Source: Novosphingopyxis iocasae
GTDB taxonomy: Bacteria; Pseudomonadota; Alphaproteobacteria; Sphingomonadales; Sphingomonadaceae
Direction of reading: 5' to 3'
NCBI RefSeq assembly: GCF_014334095.1
Contig: NZ_CP060495.1
Span: 1,697,001 to 1,761,000 of the forward strand
Length of the DNA: 64,000 nucleotides
Notes under the pieces: generated by a model
What the model saw: only the letters and a program-made list of their open reading frames with translations
Databases searched by the model: none
Told to the model about the DNA's origin: nothing
Translations under genes and position numbers: made by a program
Part shown: positions 9,297-17,492 of the stretch, in pieces
Numbering within the stretch: position 1 is the first letter of the stretch
Layout of the letters: each line of letters starts with the position of its first letter

Positions 9297-9407
9297 GCCC
9301 TGCGATCGGTCGCGCTTCGCAACCGAAGGGGCGTTGCAAGCATTGAACTCGTGATGGCGGCGGCCACTGGACCGCCGCCCCTCCCATTTGTCACGAGGAT
9401 ACTCCCC

Positions 9408-10463
9408 ATGCGTTACAACCGTCTCGGCTCAACCGGCCTTTTCGTTTCCGAACTGTGCCTTGGCACCATGACTTTTGGTGAAGCCGACGGCATGTGGGGC
9501 AAGATCGGATCGCTTGGGCAGAATGATGCGGACGAGCTGGTCAAAACTGCGTTCGACGCGGGCGTGAACTTCATCGATACCGCCAATGTCTATCATGGCG
9601 GCAAGTCGGAGGAGATTACGGGCACCGCGCTCAAGAACCTTGGCATTCCGCGCGACGAAATTGTCGTCGCCACCAAGGGCTATGGCCAGATGGGTGAAGG
9701 GCCCAATGGCCGCGGCAATTCGCGCTACCATATCATCGATGCTTGCAAGGCAAGCCTTGAGCGACTTCAACTCGACCATATCGACCTGTACCAGATCCAC
9801 GGCTTCGATCCCGCGACGCCGATCGAGGAGACGATGCATGCGCTCGACACGCTCGTTCAGCATGGTCATGTGCGCTATATCGGTGTCTCCAACTGGGCTG
9901 CCTGGCAGATCAGCAAGGCGCTTGGCATCAGCTATAATCGCGGTCTCGCCCGTTTCGAATCCCTCCAGGCCTATTATACGCTCGCCGGGCGCGATCTGGA
10001 GCGCGAGCATGTGCCGATGATGGAAGACGAGGGCGTGGGCCTGCTCGTCTGGAGCCCGCTTGCCGGCGGTTATCTGACCGGAAAATATTCGGGCGATCAG
10101 GACGGAGATGGCGGACGCCGCGCGGGTTTCGATTTCCCGCCGGTGGACAAGAGCCGCGGCGAGAAGGTGATCGAGGCGATGCGCCCGATCGCCGAAGCTC
10201 ATGAGGCGTCGATGGCACAGATCGCGCTGTCCTGGCTGCTGCACCAAAAAGCGGTAACAAGCGTGATCCTGGGCGCCAAAAAGCTGTCGCAGCTGGAAGA
10301 CAATCTTGGCGCACCGGACATCGCGCTCAGCGACGAGGAACTGGCCCAGCTCGATGAGGTCAGCAAGCTACCGGCCGAATATCCCGGCTGGATGTTCGAG
10401 CGTCAGGGCGAATATCGCCGTGACCTGCTGAACCCCGCGCCGCGCGGCAGCAAAGACAGCTGA
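9408..10463 (+). CDS. Aldo/keto reductase
   Basis: 351 residues from ATG 9408 (GAGGAT ribosome-binding site; an upstream in-frame start at 9351 would add 19 residues of poor character). The AKR tetrad is visible: Asp and Tyr in DTANVYHGG, Lys in VVATKGYG, His in YQIHGFD. The SNWAAWQ and LLVWSPLAGGYLTGKY segments place it with the YajO/Tas-like (AKR11/12-type) NADP-dependent reductases. The substrate is unknown. It is followed by a DsbA-like gene 26 bases later, so the two may be co-transcribed. Confidence 0.9.
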   Translation: MRYNRLGSTGLFVSELCLGTMTFGEADGMWGKIGSLGQNDADELVKTAFDAGVNFIDTANVYHGGKSEEITGTALKNLGIPRDEIVVATKGYGQMGEGPNGRGNSRYHIIDACKASLERLQLDHIDLYQIHGFDPATPIEETMHALDTLVQHGHVRYIGVSNWAAWQISKALGISYNRGLARFESLQAYYTLAGRDLEREHVPMMEDEGVGLLVWSPLAGGYLTGKYSGDQDGDGGRRAGFDFPPVDKSRGEKVIEAMRPIAEAHEASMAQIALSWLLHQKAVTSVILGAKKLSQLEDNLGAPDIALSDEELAQLDEVSKLPAEYPGWMFERQGEYRRDLLNPAPRGSKDS

Positions 10464-10489
10464 TCCGATAGAGCAAAAGGACGCCGGTC

Positions 10490-11146
10490 ATGCCCCGCCC
10501 GATGAAGATCGATTTTGTTTCCGACATATCCTGCCCCTGGTGCATCATCGGGCTGCGGGGGCTGGAAATCGCGCTCGATCGGATCGGCGGGGCAACCGAG
10601 GCGCAGATCATCTTCCACCCGTTCGAGCTTAACCCTGACATGCCGCCGGGCGGACAGGATATTGGCGAGCATATCGCGCAGAAATATGGAGCCAGCCCGC
10701 AGCAACGTAAGGCGAACGGCGCGATGATCCGCCAGCGCGCCGCGGATGTCGGTTTCACCATGGCGGACCGTTTGGACGGCCGCATCTACAACACCTTCGA
10801 TGCGCACCGCTTGCTCCACTGGGCCAAGTCCGAGGGCTGTCAGCTTGAACTCAAGCATCGGCTGTTCAGCGCCTATTTCACCGATGGCGAGGCACTTGAA
10901 GATCATGATGTCTTGATCCGCTGCGCAGCCGATGCAGGCCTTGACCCAGCGAAGGGCCGCGCCATTCTCGAAAGCGATCGTTTTGCCGCAGAAGTACGCG
11001 CCGAAGAAGAGACCTGGCGACGCGGCGGCGTCAGCTCCGTGCCCACGATCGTGATCGATGACCGCTATGTCATCAACGGCGGACAGCCGCCGGAAGCCTT
11101 CGAACGCGCCCTCCGGCGCATCGCGGAGGAAGCTGTCGGTGCTTGA
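10490..11146 (+). CDS. DsbA-family (FrnE-like) thioredoxin-fold oxidoreductase
   Basis: 218 residues. KIDFVSDISCPWCIIGLRGLE carries a CPWC redox motif near the N-terminus, and the late segment SVPTIVIDDRYVINGGQP has the cis-Pro loop of the thioredoxin fold. There is no signal peptide, so it acts in the cytoplasm, like FrnE or 2-hydroxychromene-2-carboxylate isomerase relatives. The helical insert (residues 60-160) is typical. The exact substrate cannot be assigned. Confidence 0.9.
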   Translation: MPRPMKIDFVSDISCPWCIIGLRGLEIALDRIGGATEAQIIFHPFELNPDMPPGGQDIGEHIAQKYGASPQQRKANGAMIRQRAADVGFTMADRLDGRIYNTFDAHRLLHWAKSEGCQLELKHRLFSAYFTDGEALEDHDVLIRCAADAGLDPAKGRAILESDRFAAEVRAEEETWRRGGVSSVPTIVIDDRYVINGGQPPEAFERALRRIAEEAVGA

Positions 11147-11307
11147 CCACGCCGATATGGACCTGAATTTTCACAGCGCCCTAAGTCGATAGAGGCTGAA
11201 ATGCCGGACTCGATCTGGAACGGCACCATTTCCAGCCCTGCTTCCCCCAACTGACGATAAGCTCCTTCATAGGGCTGACAGCGGGTCAGTCGATGAGGAG
11301 GTACAAG

Positions 11308-11574
11308 ATGAATATTTTGAAGAAATTTGCCCTCGCAGGGGCCGGCGCCGCCATCGCTGCATTAGGGGTCACATACGCGCCCGCAGCCGCGCAACAGGGC
11401 GGCTACTACATCTATGAATATACCTACTACAGCGACGCTTCGAAGACCGAACAGGTCGGGTTCGAATTCCAGCACTGCGACAGGCCTGCCGATAGCTACG
11501 GCACGACTACCCCCTATTATGACCGCGCCCGTGTAGGCTTTTGCCAATATGGCGGCGGTGGCGGCGAATATTGA
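11308..11574 (+). CDS. Small secreted hypothetical protein (DUF6289-like)
   Basis: 88 residues from ATG 11308, preceded by a strong GAGGAGGT ribosome-binding site that overlaps an earlier in-frame ATG at 11293; the later start is preferred. Residues 1-28 form a signal peptide (hydrophobic core, AQQ cleavage region). The mature part is Tyr/Gly-rich with two Cys (FQHCDRP and VGFCQYGG) and a YYSDASKTEQVG segment resembling small secreted DUF6289 proteins. That assignment is from memory of the pattern and tentative. It stands alone, 160 bases after the previous gene. Confidence 0.75.
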   Translation: MNILKKFALAGAGAAIAALGVTYAPAAAQQGGYYIYEYTYYSDASKTEQVGFEFQHCDRPADSYGTTTPYYDRARVGFCQYGGGGGEY

Positions 11575-11684
11575 TTGCGGCGGAGCCGGGGAAAATTTCT
11601 TCGGCTCCGCATCCGGTTCGATATCTTTCCATGCCCTAACTGCCGTCCAAGGATATATTCAGGCGCTCACGCTATTATATCCCC

Positions 11685-12449
11685 ATGAGTTTCGGGCACA
11701 CTTCCCCGCGCGAGCGTGCGCCATCGATCGCTGCGGCGATCGCGATTCACCTCGTCCTGGGATATGCGCTGATCAGCGGACTTGGCGCCAACGTGGTGAA
11801 CCAGGCAACCGAAAGTTTGAAAACCTTTACCGTCCAGACCGATCCGGTGCCCCCACCGGCCCCGTCTCCCCCGCCACCGCCAGAAGTCACGCCCAAGCCG
11901 GACGCGAAGGAAGAAGGTGCTGCCGCTCCGCCGAGCCTCAAGGCCAAAGCATCGCCGATCAAGGCCCCGGAACCGATCGTGCAGGTTCCGATCCCCGAAC
12001 CCGTCATCGACACTGCAAAGCTGCCCGATCTCGGCGCGGCCAGCACCACCGGCAATGCGGATATCGAAGGGACCGGGACCGGAGCAGGAGGCATCGGCAA
12101 CGGAACCGGCAGCGGGAACAACGGCACCGGTGCCGGATCGGGCGGTTATCCCCCTGTCCCGGCGCGGCTGGTTAGCGGTCGCATCACGCCGAAGGATTAT
12201 CCGCGATCGGCGGCGGACGCGAATGTCGAAGGCATCGTAGGCGCGAACGTTTATATCGGCGCGAACGGTCGGGTGACGCGCTGCGTCGTCAAGATTTCAA
12301 GCGGAAACCAGGCGCTGGACGATACCACCTGCCGCCTGATCACGCAGCGCTTTCGCTATGAACCGGCGCGCGGCACGGACGGGCGGCCCGTCGCGGATAT
12401 TGCCGGATGGGAACAGCGCTGGTGGCTGGGGCGCGACCGGGATCGGTGA
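11685..12449 (+). CDS. tonB: TonB-family energy transducer
   Basis: 254 residues: a cytoplasmic start, one TM helix (about 15-32), a periplasmic Pro-rich spacer (PPPAPSPPPPPEVTPKP), a Gly/Thr-rich low-complexity stretch (GTGTGAGGIGNGTGSGNNGT), and a TonB C-terminal domain (about 165-254). Hallmarks are the YPRSAADANVEGIVGANVYI and CRLITQRFRYEP segments. It passes proton-motive energy to outer-membrane receptors such as the one at 49.5-52.6 kb. exbB and exbD are not adjacent. Confidence 0.9.
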   Translation: MSFGHTSPRERAPSIAAAIAIHLVLGYALISGLGANVVNQATESLKTFTVQTDPVPPPAPSPPPPPEVTPKPDAKEEGAAAPPSLKAKASPIKAPEPIVQVPIPEPVIDTAKLPDLGAASTTGNADIEGTGTGAGGIGNGTGSGNNGTGAGSGGYPPVPARLVSGRITPKDYPRSAADANVEGIVGANVYIGANGRVTRCVVKISSGNQALDDTTCRLITQRFRYEPARGTDGRPVADIAGWEQRWWLGRDRDR

Positions 12450-12525
12450 GCGCGTTCCTCCGCTTGCCCCGTTCACCACCTCCCCATATATCCGCACGCA
12501 ACAATCTTACAGGCGAGGACAATCC

Positions 12526-13695
12526 GTGACCGTAGCGACCCCCGATTTCGATTTCGGCCTGACCGAAATGGCGAACCAGATCCGCGAAACCGTCCGCCGC
12601 TTCGCCGACGAACAGATCGAACCGATCGCCGCGAAGGTGGACCGCGAGGACTGGTTCCCGAAGGAAGAACTCTGGCAGCAGATGGGCGAGCTCGGCCTGC
12701 ACGGCATTACCGTGAGCGAAAACGACGGCGGCCTGGGGCTCGGCTATCTGGAGCATGTTATCGCGGTGGAAGAAATCAGCCGGGCCAGTGCCTCGATCGG
12801 CCTCAGCTACGGCGCGCATTCCAACCTGTGCATCAACCAGATCGCGCGCTGGGCGAATGCGGAGCAGAAGGCGAAATATCTGCCCGGCCTGATCAGCGGC
12901 GAACATGTCGGCAGCCTGGCGATGAGCGAGAGCAATGCGGGCTCCGACGTCGTCTCGATGAAGCTGCGTGCGGACGGCGTGCAGGGCGGCTATCTGCTGA
13001 ACGGCACCAAGTTCTGGATCACCAACGCACCCTATGCCGACGTGCTGGTGGTCTATGCCAAGACCGATCCGGACAAGGGCTCGCGCGGTATCACCGCCTT
13101 CCTGATCGAAAAGGACATGCCCGGCTTCTCCATCGGCCAGAAGATCGAAAAGGTCGGCATGCGCGGTTCCCCTACCGCCGAACTGGTTTTCGACGACTGC
13201 CATGTGCCGGAGGAGAACGTCATGGGCCCCGTCGGCGGCGGCGTGGGCGTGTTGATGAGCGGGCTGGATTATGAGCGCGTCGTGCTGTCCGGCCTGCAGC
13301 TCGGCGTGATGCAGGCGTGCCTCGACACCGTGATCCCCTATGTTCGCGAGCGCGAGCAATTCGGCAAACCGATCGGCAGCTTCCAGCTCATGCAGGCGAA
13401 GATTGCGGACATGTACGTCGCGCTGCAATCGGCCCGGGCCTACACCTATGTGGTCGCGCGGGCGTGCGACAACGACAAGACCACGCGGTTTGATGCTGCC
13501 GGCGCGATCCTGCTCGCCAGCGAAAACGCGTTCAAGGTGGCGGCGGAAAGCGTGCAGGCGCTGGGCGGTGCGGGTTACACCACCGACTGGCCCGTCGAGC
13601 GATATATGCGCGATGCCAAGCTGCTCGATATCGGCGCGGGCACCAATGAAATCCGCCGCATGCTGATCGGGCGGGAGTTGGTGGGCGCTGGCTGA
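12526..13695 (+). CDS. ivd: Isovaleryl-CoA dehydrogenase
   Basis: 389 residues from GTG 12526, which has an AGGCGAGGA ribosome-binding site; a longer reading would overlap tonB. The acyl-CoA dehydrogenase pattern is complete: SIGLSYGAHSNLCINQI, LAMSESNAGSDVVSMK, KFWITNAPYADVLVVYAKT, and RDAKLLDIGAGTNEIRR. The catalytic Glu lies in GLDYERVVLSG, the position specific to isovaleryl-CoA dehydrogenases rather than the C-terminal Glu of other family members. It acts in leucine breakdown (isovaleryl-CoA to 3-methylcrotonyl-CoA). No methylcrotonyl-CoA carboxylase genes follow in the window. Confidence 0.88.
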   Translation: MTVATPDFDFGLTEMANQIRETVRRFADEQIEPIAAKVDREDWFPKEELWQQMGELGLHGITVSENDGGLGLGYLEHVIAVEEISRASASIGLSYGAHSNLCINQIARWANAEQKAKYLPGLISGEHVGSLAMSESNAGSDVVSMKLRADGVQGGYLLNGTKFWITNAPYADVLVVYAKTDPDKGSRGITAFLIEKDMPGFSIGQKIEKVGMRGSPTAELVFDDCHVPEENVMGPVGGGVGVLMSGLDYERVVLSGLQLGVMQACLDTVIPYVREREQFGKPIGSFQLMQAKIADMYVALQSARAYTYVVARACDNDKTTRFDAAGAILLASENAFKVAAESVQALGGAGYTTDWPVERYMRDAKLLDIGAGTNEIRRMLIGRELVGAG

Positions 13696-13699
13696 GCGC

Positions 13700-14035
13700 T
13701 CACTTCCCCCCGAACAGGAACAGCACCGCGCCCACCATGCAGAGCGCCGCGCCCGCGTGGCGCCAATGGAGCGGCTCGCCCAGATAGAGCACCATGAAGC
13801 CGCCGAAGACGGTGAGCGCGATCACCTCCTGCACGATCTTCAGCTGCGCGGGCGTCCATCCGCTCGCGAAGCCGATGCGGTTGGCGGGCACGGCGAAACA
13901 ATATTCGACCAGCGCGATGCTCCAGCTGATCAAAATCACCGCCAGGATCGGTTTGTTCATTCCGCCTTTCAAGTGCCAGTACCAGGCGATGGTCATGAAC
14001 AGGTTGGAGATGATCAGGAGGGCGATGGTGGGCAT
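13700..14035 (-). CDS. DMT-superfamily small membrane protein (DUF486)
   Basis: 111 residues with four hydrophobic segments and the segment IAWYWHLKGGMNKPILAVIL, SWSIALVEYCFAVPANRIG, typical of the DUF486 family. Function is unproven; the fold relates to drug/metabolite transporters. It converges on ivd with only four bases between the stops, and is divergent from the SDR gene at 14202. Confidence 0.88.
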   Translation of the reverse strand: MPTIALLIISNLFMTIAWYWHLKGGMNKPILAVILISWSIALVEYCFAVPANRIGFASGWTPAQLKIVQEVIALTVFGGFMVLYLGEPLHWRHAGAALCMVGAVLFLFGGK

Positions 14036-14121
14036 GGCGGCATGACTCCGGGAACGGGGCGGAAAGCGCTGTTTTAGCCGATCGCACGGCGATGCCTATC
14101 GCCCAAGCTTGCCCCCTCACC

Positions 14122-14135
14122 TTACGTAAACGTAA
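14122..14135. promoter_or_regulatory. Palindrome TTACGTAAACGTAA, LiuR-like operator candidate
   Basis: Six-base arms TTACGT and ACGTAA separated by AA, 66 bases before the SDR start codon. The sequence resembles the consensus I recall for MerR-type LiuR regulators of branched-chain amino acid and fatty acid catabolism. The regulator itself is not in the window, so assignment is by motif similarity only. Confidence 0.45.
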
Positions 14136-14201
14136 AATCGCCTCTGGACAGCGCGTTCCAGGATGCGCAGACCCGGTGCAAACGAACGAGGAGCCTGAAC
14201 C

Positions 14202-15107
14202 ATGACCATCGATTTTTCCGGAAAGACCGCCATCGTCACCGGTGCGGGCGGCGGCCTGGGCCGTGAATATGCGCTCGAGCTCGGCCGGCGCGGCGCCAAT
14301 GTCGTCGTAAACGATCTCGGCGGATCGCGCGACGGCACCGGCACTTCGGACGCTGCAGAAAAGGTGGTCGCGGAGATTGTCGAGGCGGGCGGCAGCGCCA
14401 TGGCCAATGGCGGCTCGGTCACTGAATATGACCAGATGGTCCAGATGGTCGAGGCGGCCAAGGAGAAATGGGGCCGCGTCGACATCGTGATCAACAATGC
14501 CGGCATCCTGCGCGACAAGAGCTTCGCCAAGATGGAGCCGGAGGATTTCGATCTGGTGGTCAAGGTCCACCTCATCGGCTCCGCCAACGTCACCAAGGCG
14601 GTGTGGGAAACGATGCGCGAGCAAGGCTATGGCCGCATTCTGATGACGGCGAGCTCGACTGGGCTGTTCGGCAATTTCGGACAGGCCAATTACGGTGCCG
14701 CCAAGCTGGGCCTCGCAGGCCTAACTAAGACGCTCTACCTCGAAGGCGCGAAATATGACATCAAGGTCAACACGCTGGCCCCAGTCGCGGGCACGCGGAT
14801 GACCGAAGATATCTTCCCCGAACAGGCGTTCGAGGCGTTCGATCCCGTGAACGTCGTCCCCGCCGCGCTCTTCCTAGTCAGCGATGACGCGCCGACCAAC
14901 ATGATCATCGGCGCGGGCGCGGGCGTTTACCAGGCGAGCTATGTCACGCTGACGCCCGGCGTCGCGCTGCCGCCAGAAAAGCGCACCGTTGAAGGCGTGG
15001 CAGAAGCATTCGACAAGATCATCGACCGCAAGGGCGAAACGGTGCCGCAAAATGGCGCCGAACAGTCGATGGCGATCATGAAGGCCTTGCAGGCGCTCGG
15101 CTCCTGA
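14202..15107 (+). CDS. SDR-family 3-hydroxyacyl-CoA dehydrogenase-like protein
   Basis: 301 residues. The Rossmann motif TGAGGGLG, NNAG at the end of strand four, the catalytic Ser in MTASSTG and YGAAK (YxxxK) are all present. The VVVNDLGGSRDGTGTS and GRVDIVINNAGILRDKSF segments match the dehydrogenase part of peroxisomal-type multifunctional enzyme 2, which oxidises 3-hydroxyacyl-CoAs. The C-terminus has no hydratase domain. A possible catabolic operator lies upstream at 14122. The gene is preceded by an ACGAGGAG ribosome-binding site. Confidence 0.88.
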   Translation: MTIDFSGKTAIVTGAGGGLGREYALELGRRGANVVVNDLGGSRDGTGTSDAAEKVVAEIVEAGGSAMANGGSVTEYDQMVQMVEAAKEKWGRVDIVINNAGILRDKSFAKMEPEDFDLVVKVHLIGSANVTKAVWETMREQGYGRILMTASSTGLFGNFGQANYGAAKLGLAGLTKTLYLEGAKYDIKVNTLAPVAGTRMTEDIFPEQAFEAFDPVNVVPAALFLVSDDAPTNMIIGAGAGVYQASYVTLTPGVALPPEKRTVEGVAEAFDKIIDRKGETVPQNGAEQSMAIMKALQALGS

Positions 15108-15130
15108 CGATCGGCTGAAGCCGTGCTGTA

Positions 15131-15159
15131 TTGACACAGTAATACGGCAAGCCTAGCTT
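15131..15159 (+). promoter_or_regulatory. Candidate sigma-70 promoter of the 360-residue membrane protein
   Basis: A perfect TTGACA at 15131-15136 is followed after 17 bases by TAGCTT, a weak -10. It overlaps an imperfect inverted repeat (GTATT...AATAC). It lies 28 bases before the ATG at 15187. Confidence 0.4.
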
Positions 15160-15186
15160 CCACCTGAACAGTGGGAGAATTGGGCT

Positions 15187-16269
15187 ATGTATAGTGAGAC
15201 CGACCTGCAATCCGCCGTGTCGGCGGGTGCGATCAGCCCGGAGGCTGCTGACGCACTGCGCGCGCATGTCAGCATCGTCCGGCAATCACCGATGGTGGAC
15301 GAAGAGCAGTTTCGCCTGATCACAGGCTTCAACGATATCTTCGTCGCCATCGCGATCGTCATCATGCTGGTGGCGGTCGGCGGCATCGGGCAGGCGATCA
15401 CACCGATCATGGACGGCCCGCCGCCCTTTGCCGGACTCTTCGTGGCAGGCGCCGCCTGGGGACTTGCCGAGTTCTTCACCCGTCGCCGCCGCATGGCGCT
15501 GCCCAGCATCATTTTGCTTATCGCGTTCCTTGGCGGCCTGTTCGAAGCGCTCCTGGGTTTCGGCTTTCTAAGCAATGTTTTCGATGGCGGAGACGGCGGA
15601 TTGAACGATACTGCCGCGGCGCTCTGGGTAGCAGGCAGCGCGGTGCTGACGGCATTCGGCGCATGGCTCCATTGGCGTCGTTTCAAGGTGCCCATCACCG
15701 TTGCAGGCGGGGCCGCTGCAGTTGCCGCGACGATCGTCGCCTTGATCGCTTCGGCCATCGGTCCGGAAAATGCGAACATTCCGGACATCATGCTGGCCAT
15801 CGTGTTCGTCCTCGGCCTCGGCGTTTTCGCTTTTGCCATGTGGTGGGACATGTCGGACCGCGCGCGTAAAACGCGGCGTAGCGATGTGGCGTTCTGGCTC
15901 CACCTCTTGGCTGCACCGATGATCGCTCATCCGCTCTTTTCGCTCACCGGGGTCACCGACGGGCAATTGGCCGGCGTGCCGGGCGCGCTCGGAGTGATTG
16001 GCGTCTACCTGGCCTTCGCGGTCGTCGCGCTCGCAGTCGATCGGCGCGCGCTTCTCGTCTCCGCACTGGCTTACGTGCTCTATGCCGTGACGCAGCTTTT
16101 TCAGGAATTTGGTGTGGTTGAGCTCAACATCGCGCTGACTGCCTTCGTAATTGGCTCGGCGCTGCTGACGCTTTCGGCCTTCTGGACGCCGATCCGCAAC
16201 GCAGTGGTCAACCACTTGCCCGGAACGCTGCAAGCCCGCCTACCGCTCTCACACCTAGCGATGGCCTGA
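15187..16269 (+). CDS. Polytopic membrane protein of unknown function
   Basis: 360 residues: a cytoplasmic N-terminal stretch of about 50 (TDLQSAVSAGAISPEAADAL, resembling the short helical start of DUF2157-like proteins), then ten or eleven hydrophobic helices and a short polar tail. No transport or catalytic motif is recognised. It converges on DUF2794, the two stops being separated by a hairpin. A DUF2157 relationship is a guess from layout. Confidence 0.75.
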   Translation: MYSETDLQSAVSAGAISPEAADALRAHVSIVRQSPMVDEEQFRLITGFNDIFVAIAIVIMLVAVGGIGQAITPIMDGPPPFAGLFVAGAAWGLAEFFTRRRRMALPSIILLIAFLGGLFEALLGFGFLSNVFDGGDGGLNDTAAALWVAGSAVLTAFGAWLHWRRFKVPITVAGGAAAVAATIVALIASAIGPENANIPDIMLAIVFVLGLGVFAFAMWWDMSDRARKTRRSDVAFWLHLLAAPMIAHPLFSLTGVTDGQLAGVPGALGVIGVYLAFAVVALAVDRRALLVSALAYVLYAVTQLFQEFGVVELNIALTAFVIGSALLTLSAFWTPIRNAVVNHLPGTLQARLPLSHLAMA

Positions 16270-16286
16270 GGCGCACTGACAAGGCT

Positions 16287-16311
16287 GGTCGGCGGCTCTC
16301 AGCCGCCGACC
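16287..16311. terminator. 11-bp hairpin between convergent genes
   Basis: GGTCGGCGGCT, a three-base loop and AGCCGCCGACC form a perfect stem that includes the last codons of the DUF2794 gene. There is no clear T-tract, so its action as a terminator for either strand is uncertain. Confidence 0.5.
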
Positions 16312-16640
16312 AACTTCATCAGTTTTCGTTCCACGGGGGCCAGAACGGGCTTCAATTCATGGCCGCGTTTCAGGATTGCGCCGCCCTCGCCCACCAGCGC
16401 CCACATGCCCTGCCGATTGCGCAGGGCCGGACGCTTCTCGATACGATATTCGGGACGCTCGGCAGACCGGCGAAAGCAGCTGAAGACCGCCGCTTCCTTG
16501 CCCAGGTCGATCGCATAATCTTTCCAGTTCCCGGCCGCGACCATCCGGCCATATAGATCGAGAATACGGGTCAATTCCTCGCGGTCGAAACCGACCTGCG
16601 CTGCGCCTGCTGCACCGGGGAAGGGTACGATATTGCTCAT
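16299..16640 (-). CDS. DUF2794 family protein
   Basis: 113 residues: MSNIVPFPG start, FDREELTRILDLYGRMVAAG, FSCFRRSAERPEYRIEKRP and a late HELKPVLAPVERKLMKLV. This is the typical layout of the alphaproteobacterial DUF2794 family, whose function is unknown. Its ATG shares one base with the cysE stop (TGATG), so the two are translationally coupled. Confidence 0.9.
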   Translation of the reverse strand: MSNIVPFPGAAGAAQVGFDREELTRILDLYGRMVAAGNWKDYAIDLGKEAAVFSCFRRSAERPEYRIEKRPALRNRQGMWALVGEGGAILKRGHELKPVLAPVERKLMKLVGG

Positions 16641-17326
16641 CAGGCGCGGTCGCGGCGCTCCGGCTCGCCGCCATCGTCGCTTTTCTCGCCAAGCCGCGCT
16701 TCAAGCGCATCGATCTTCGCCTGCATCGCCTCTAGCTTCTGTGTCAGCGGATCGGTTATTTGCGAACAGGGCGTGCCATATGGAACAAAGTCACGCGCGT
16801 AATTTTCTGCCGCTACCAGCGTGGAGCGCGCCTTTTGCCCCACCATCGTCGCGCCTTCGGGCACATCGCCAGTCACAACGGCATTAGCCCCAACGCGCGC
16901 GCGTTTGCCCACGGTGATCGGCCCCAGGATCTGTGCACCCGAGCCGATGATGCAATCATCCTCGATCGTCGGATGCCGCTTGCCGGGTTCGCCATTGGCG
17001 GGGTTGGTCCCGCCCAGCGTTACGCATTGGTAGATGGTAACATTGTCGCCGATCTCCGCGGTTTCGCCGATCACCGTGAATCCGTGATCGAGGAAAAAGT
17101 GACGGCCGATCTTTGCCCCCGGATGAATGTCGATGCCCGTCAGCATGCGCGAAAAATGATTCACCAGCCGCGCGAGGAAATAAATCTCTCCAATGAACAA
17201 CCAGTGCGCAACGCGGTGGAATCCAAGCGCCCATAGCCCCGGATAAAGCAGGATTTCCCAGCGCGAGCGTGGCGCGGGATCGCGGGCCTTGATCGAATCG
17301 AGATAGGCGATGAGGTCCCGAAACAT
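16640..17326 (-). CDS. cysE: Serine O-acetyltransferase (EpsC type)
   Basis: 228 residues from ATG 17326, which has an AAGGAG ribosome-binding site about 9 bases upstream; a GTG at 17344 overlaps that site and is less likely. The left-handed beta-helix is clear: GIDIHPGAKIGRHFFLDHG, GETAEIGDNVTIYQCVTLGG and KRHPTIEDDCIIGSGAQILG. It makes O-acetylserine for cysteine synthesis. The last 30 residues form a short charged helix likely to coil. oxyR is divergent, 166 bases away. Confidence 0.94.
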   Translation of the reverse strand: MFRDLIAYLDSIKARDPAPRSRWEILLYPGLWALGFHRVAHWLFIGEIYFLARLVNHFSRMLTGIDIHPGAKIGRHFFLDHGFTVIGETAEIGDNVTIYQCVTLGGTNPANGEPGKRHPTIEDDCIIGSGAQILGPITVGKRARVGANAVVTGDVPEGATMVGQKARSTLVAAENYARDFVPYGTPCSQITDPLTQKLEAMQAKIDALEARLGEKSDDGGEPERRDRA

Positions 17327-17444
17327 AGGGGGGCGCTCCTTCACGGTTGAGCGGCGAAGATAGGAAAGCAGGCCCGCGATGAGAAGGGAAGATCAAGGGA
17401 TGGTGGGAGGAATGCCATGCGAAGCGCCGTAAACGCTGGACTAA

Positions 17445-17480
17445 TCGGTATTTTGCTATATTTATCGCAATAAATATCGA
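17445..17480. promoter_or_regulatory. Imperfect A+T-rich dyad upstream of oxyR
   Basis: TCGGTATTTTGC and GCAATAAATATCGA are inverted with a two-base offset around an A+T-rich centre, ending 12 bases before the oxyR GTG. Position and symmetry fit an autoregulatory LysR-type operator overlapping the promoter. A match to the OxyR consensus was not established. Confidence 0.45.
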
Positions 17481-17492
17481 CGGAGTGACTTT

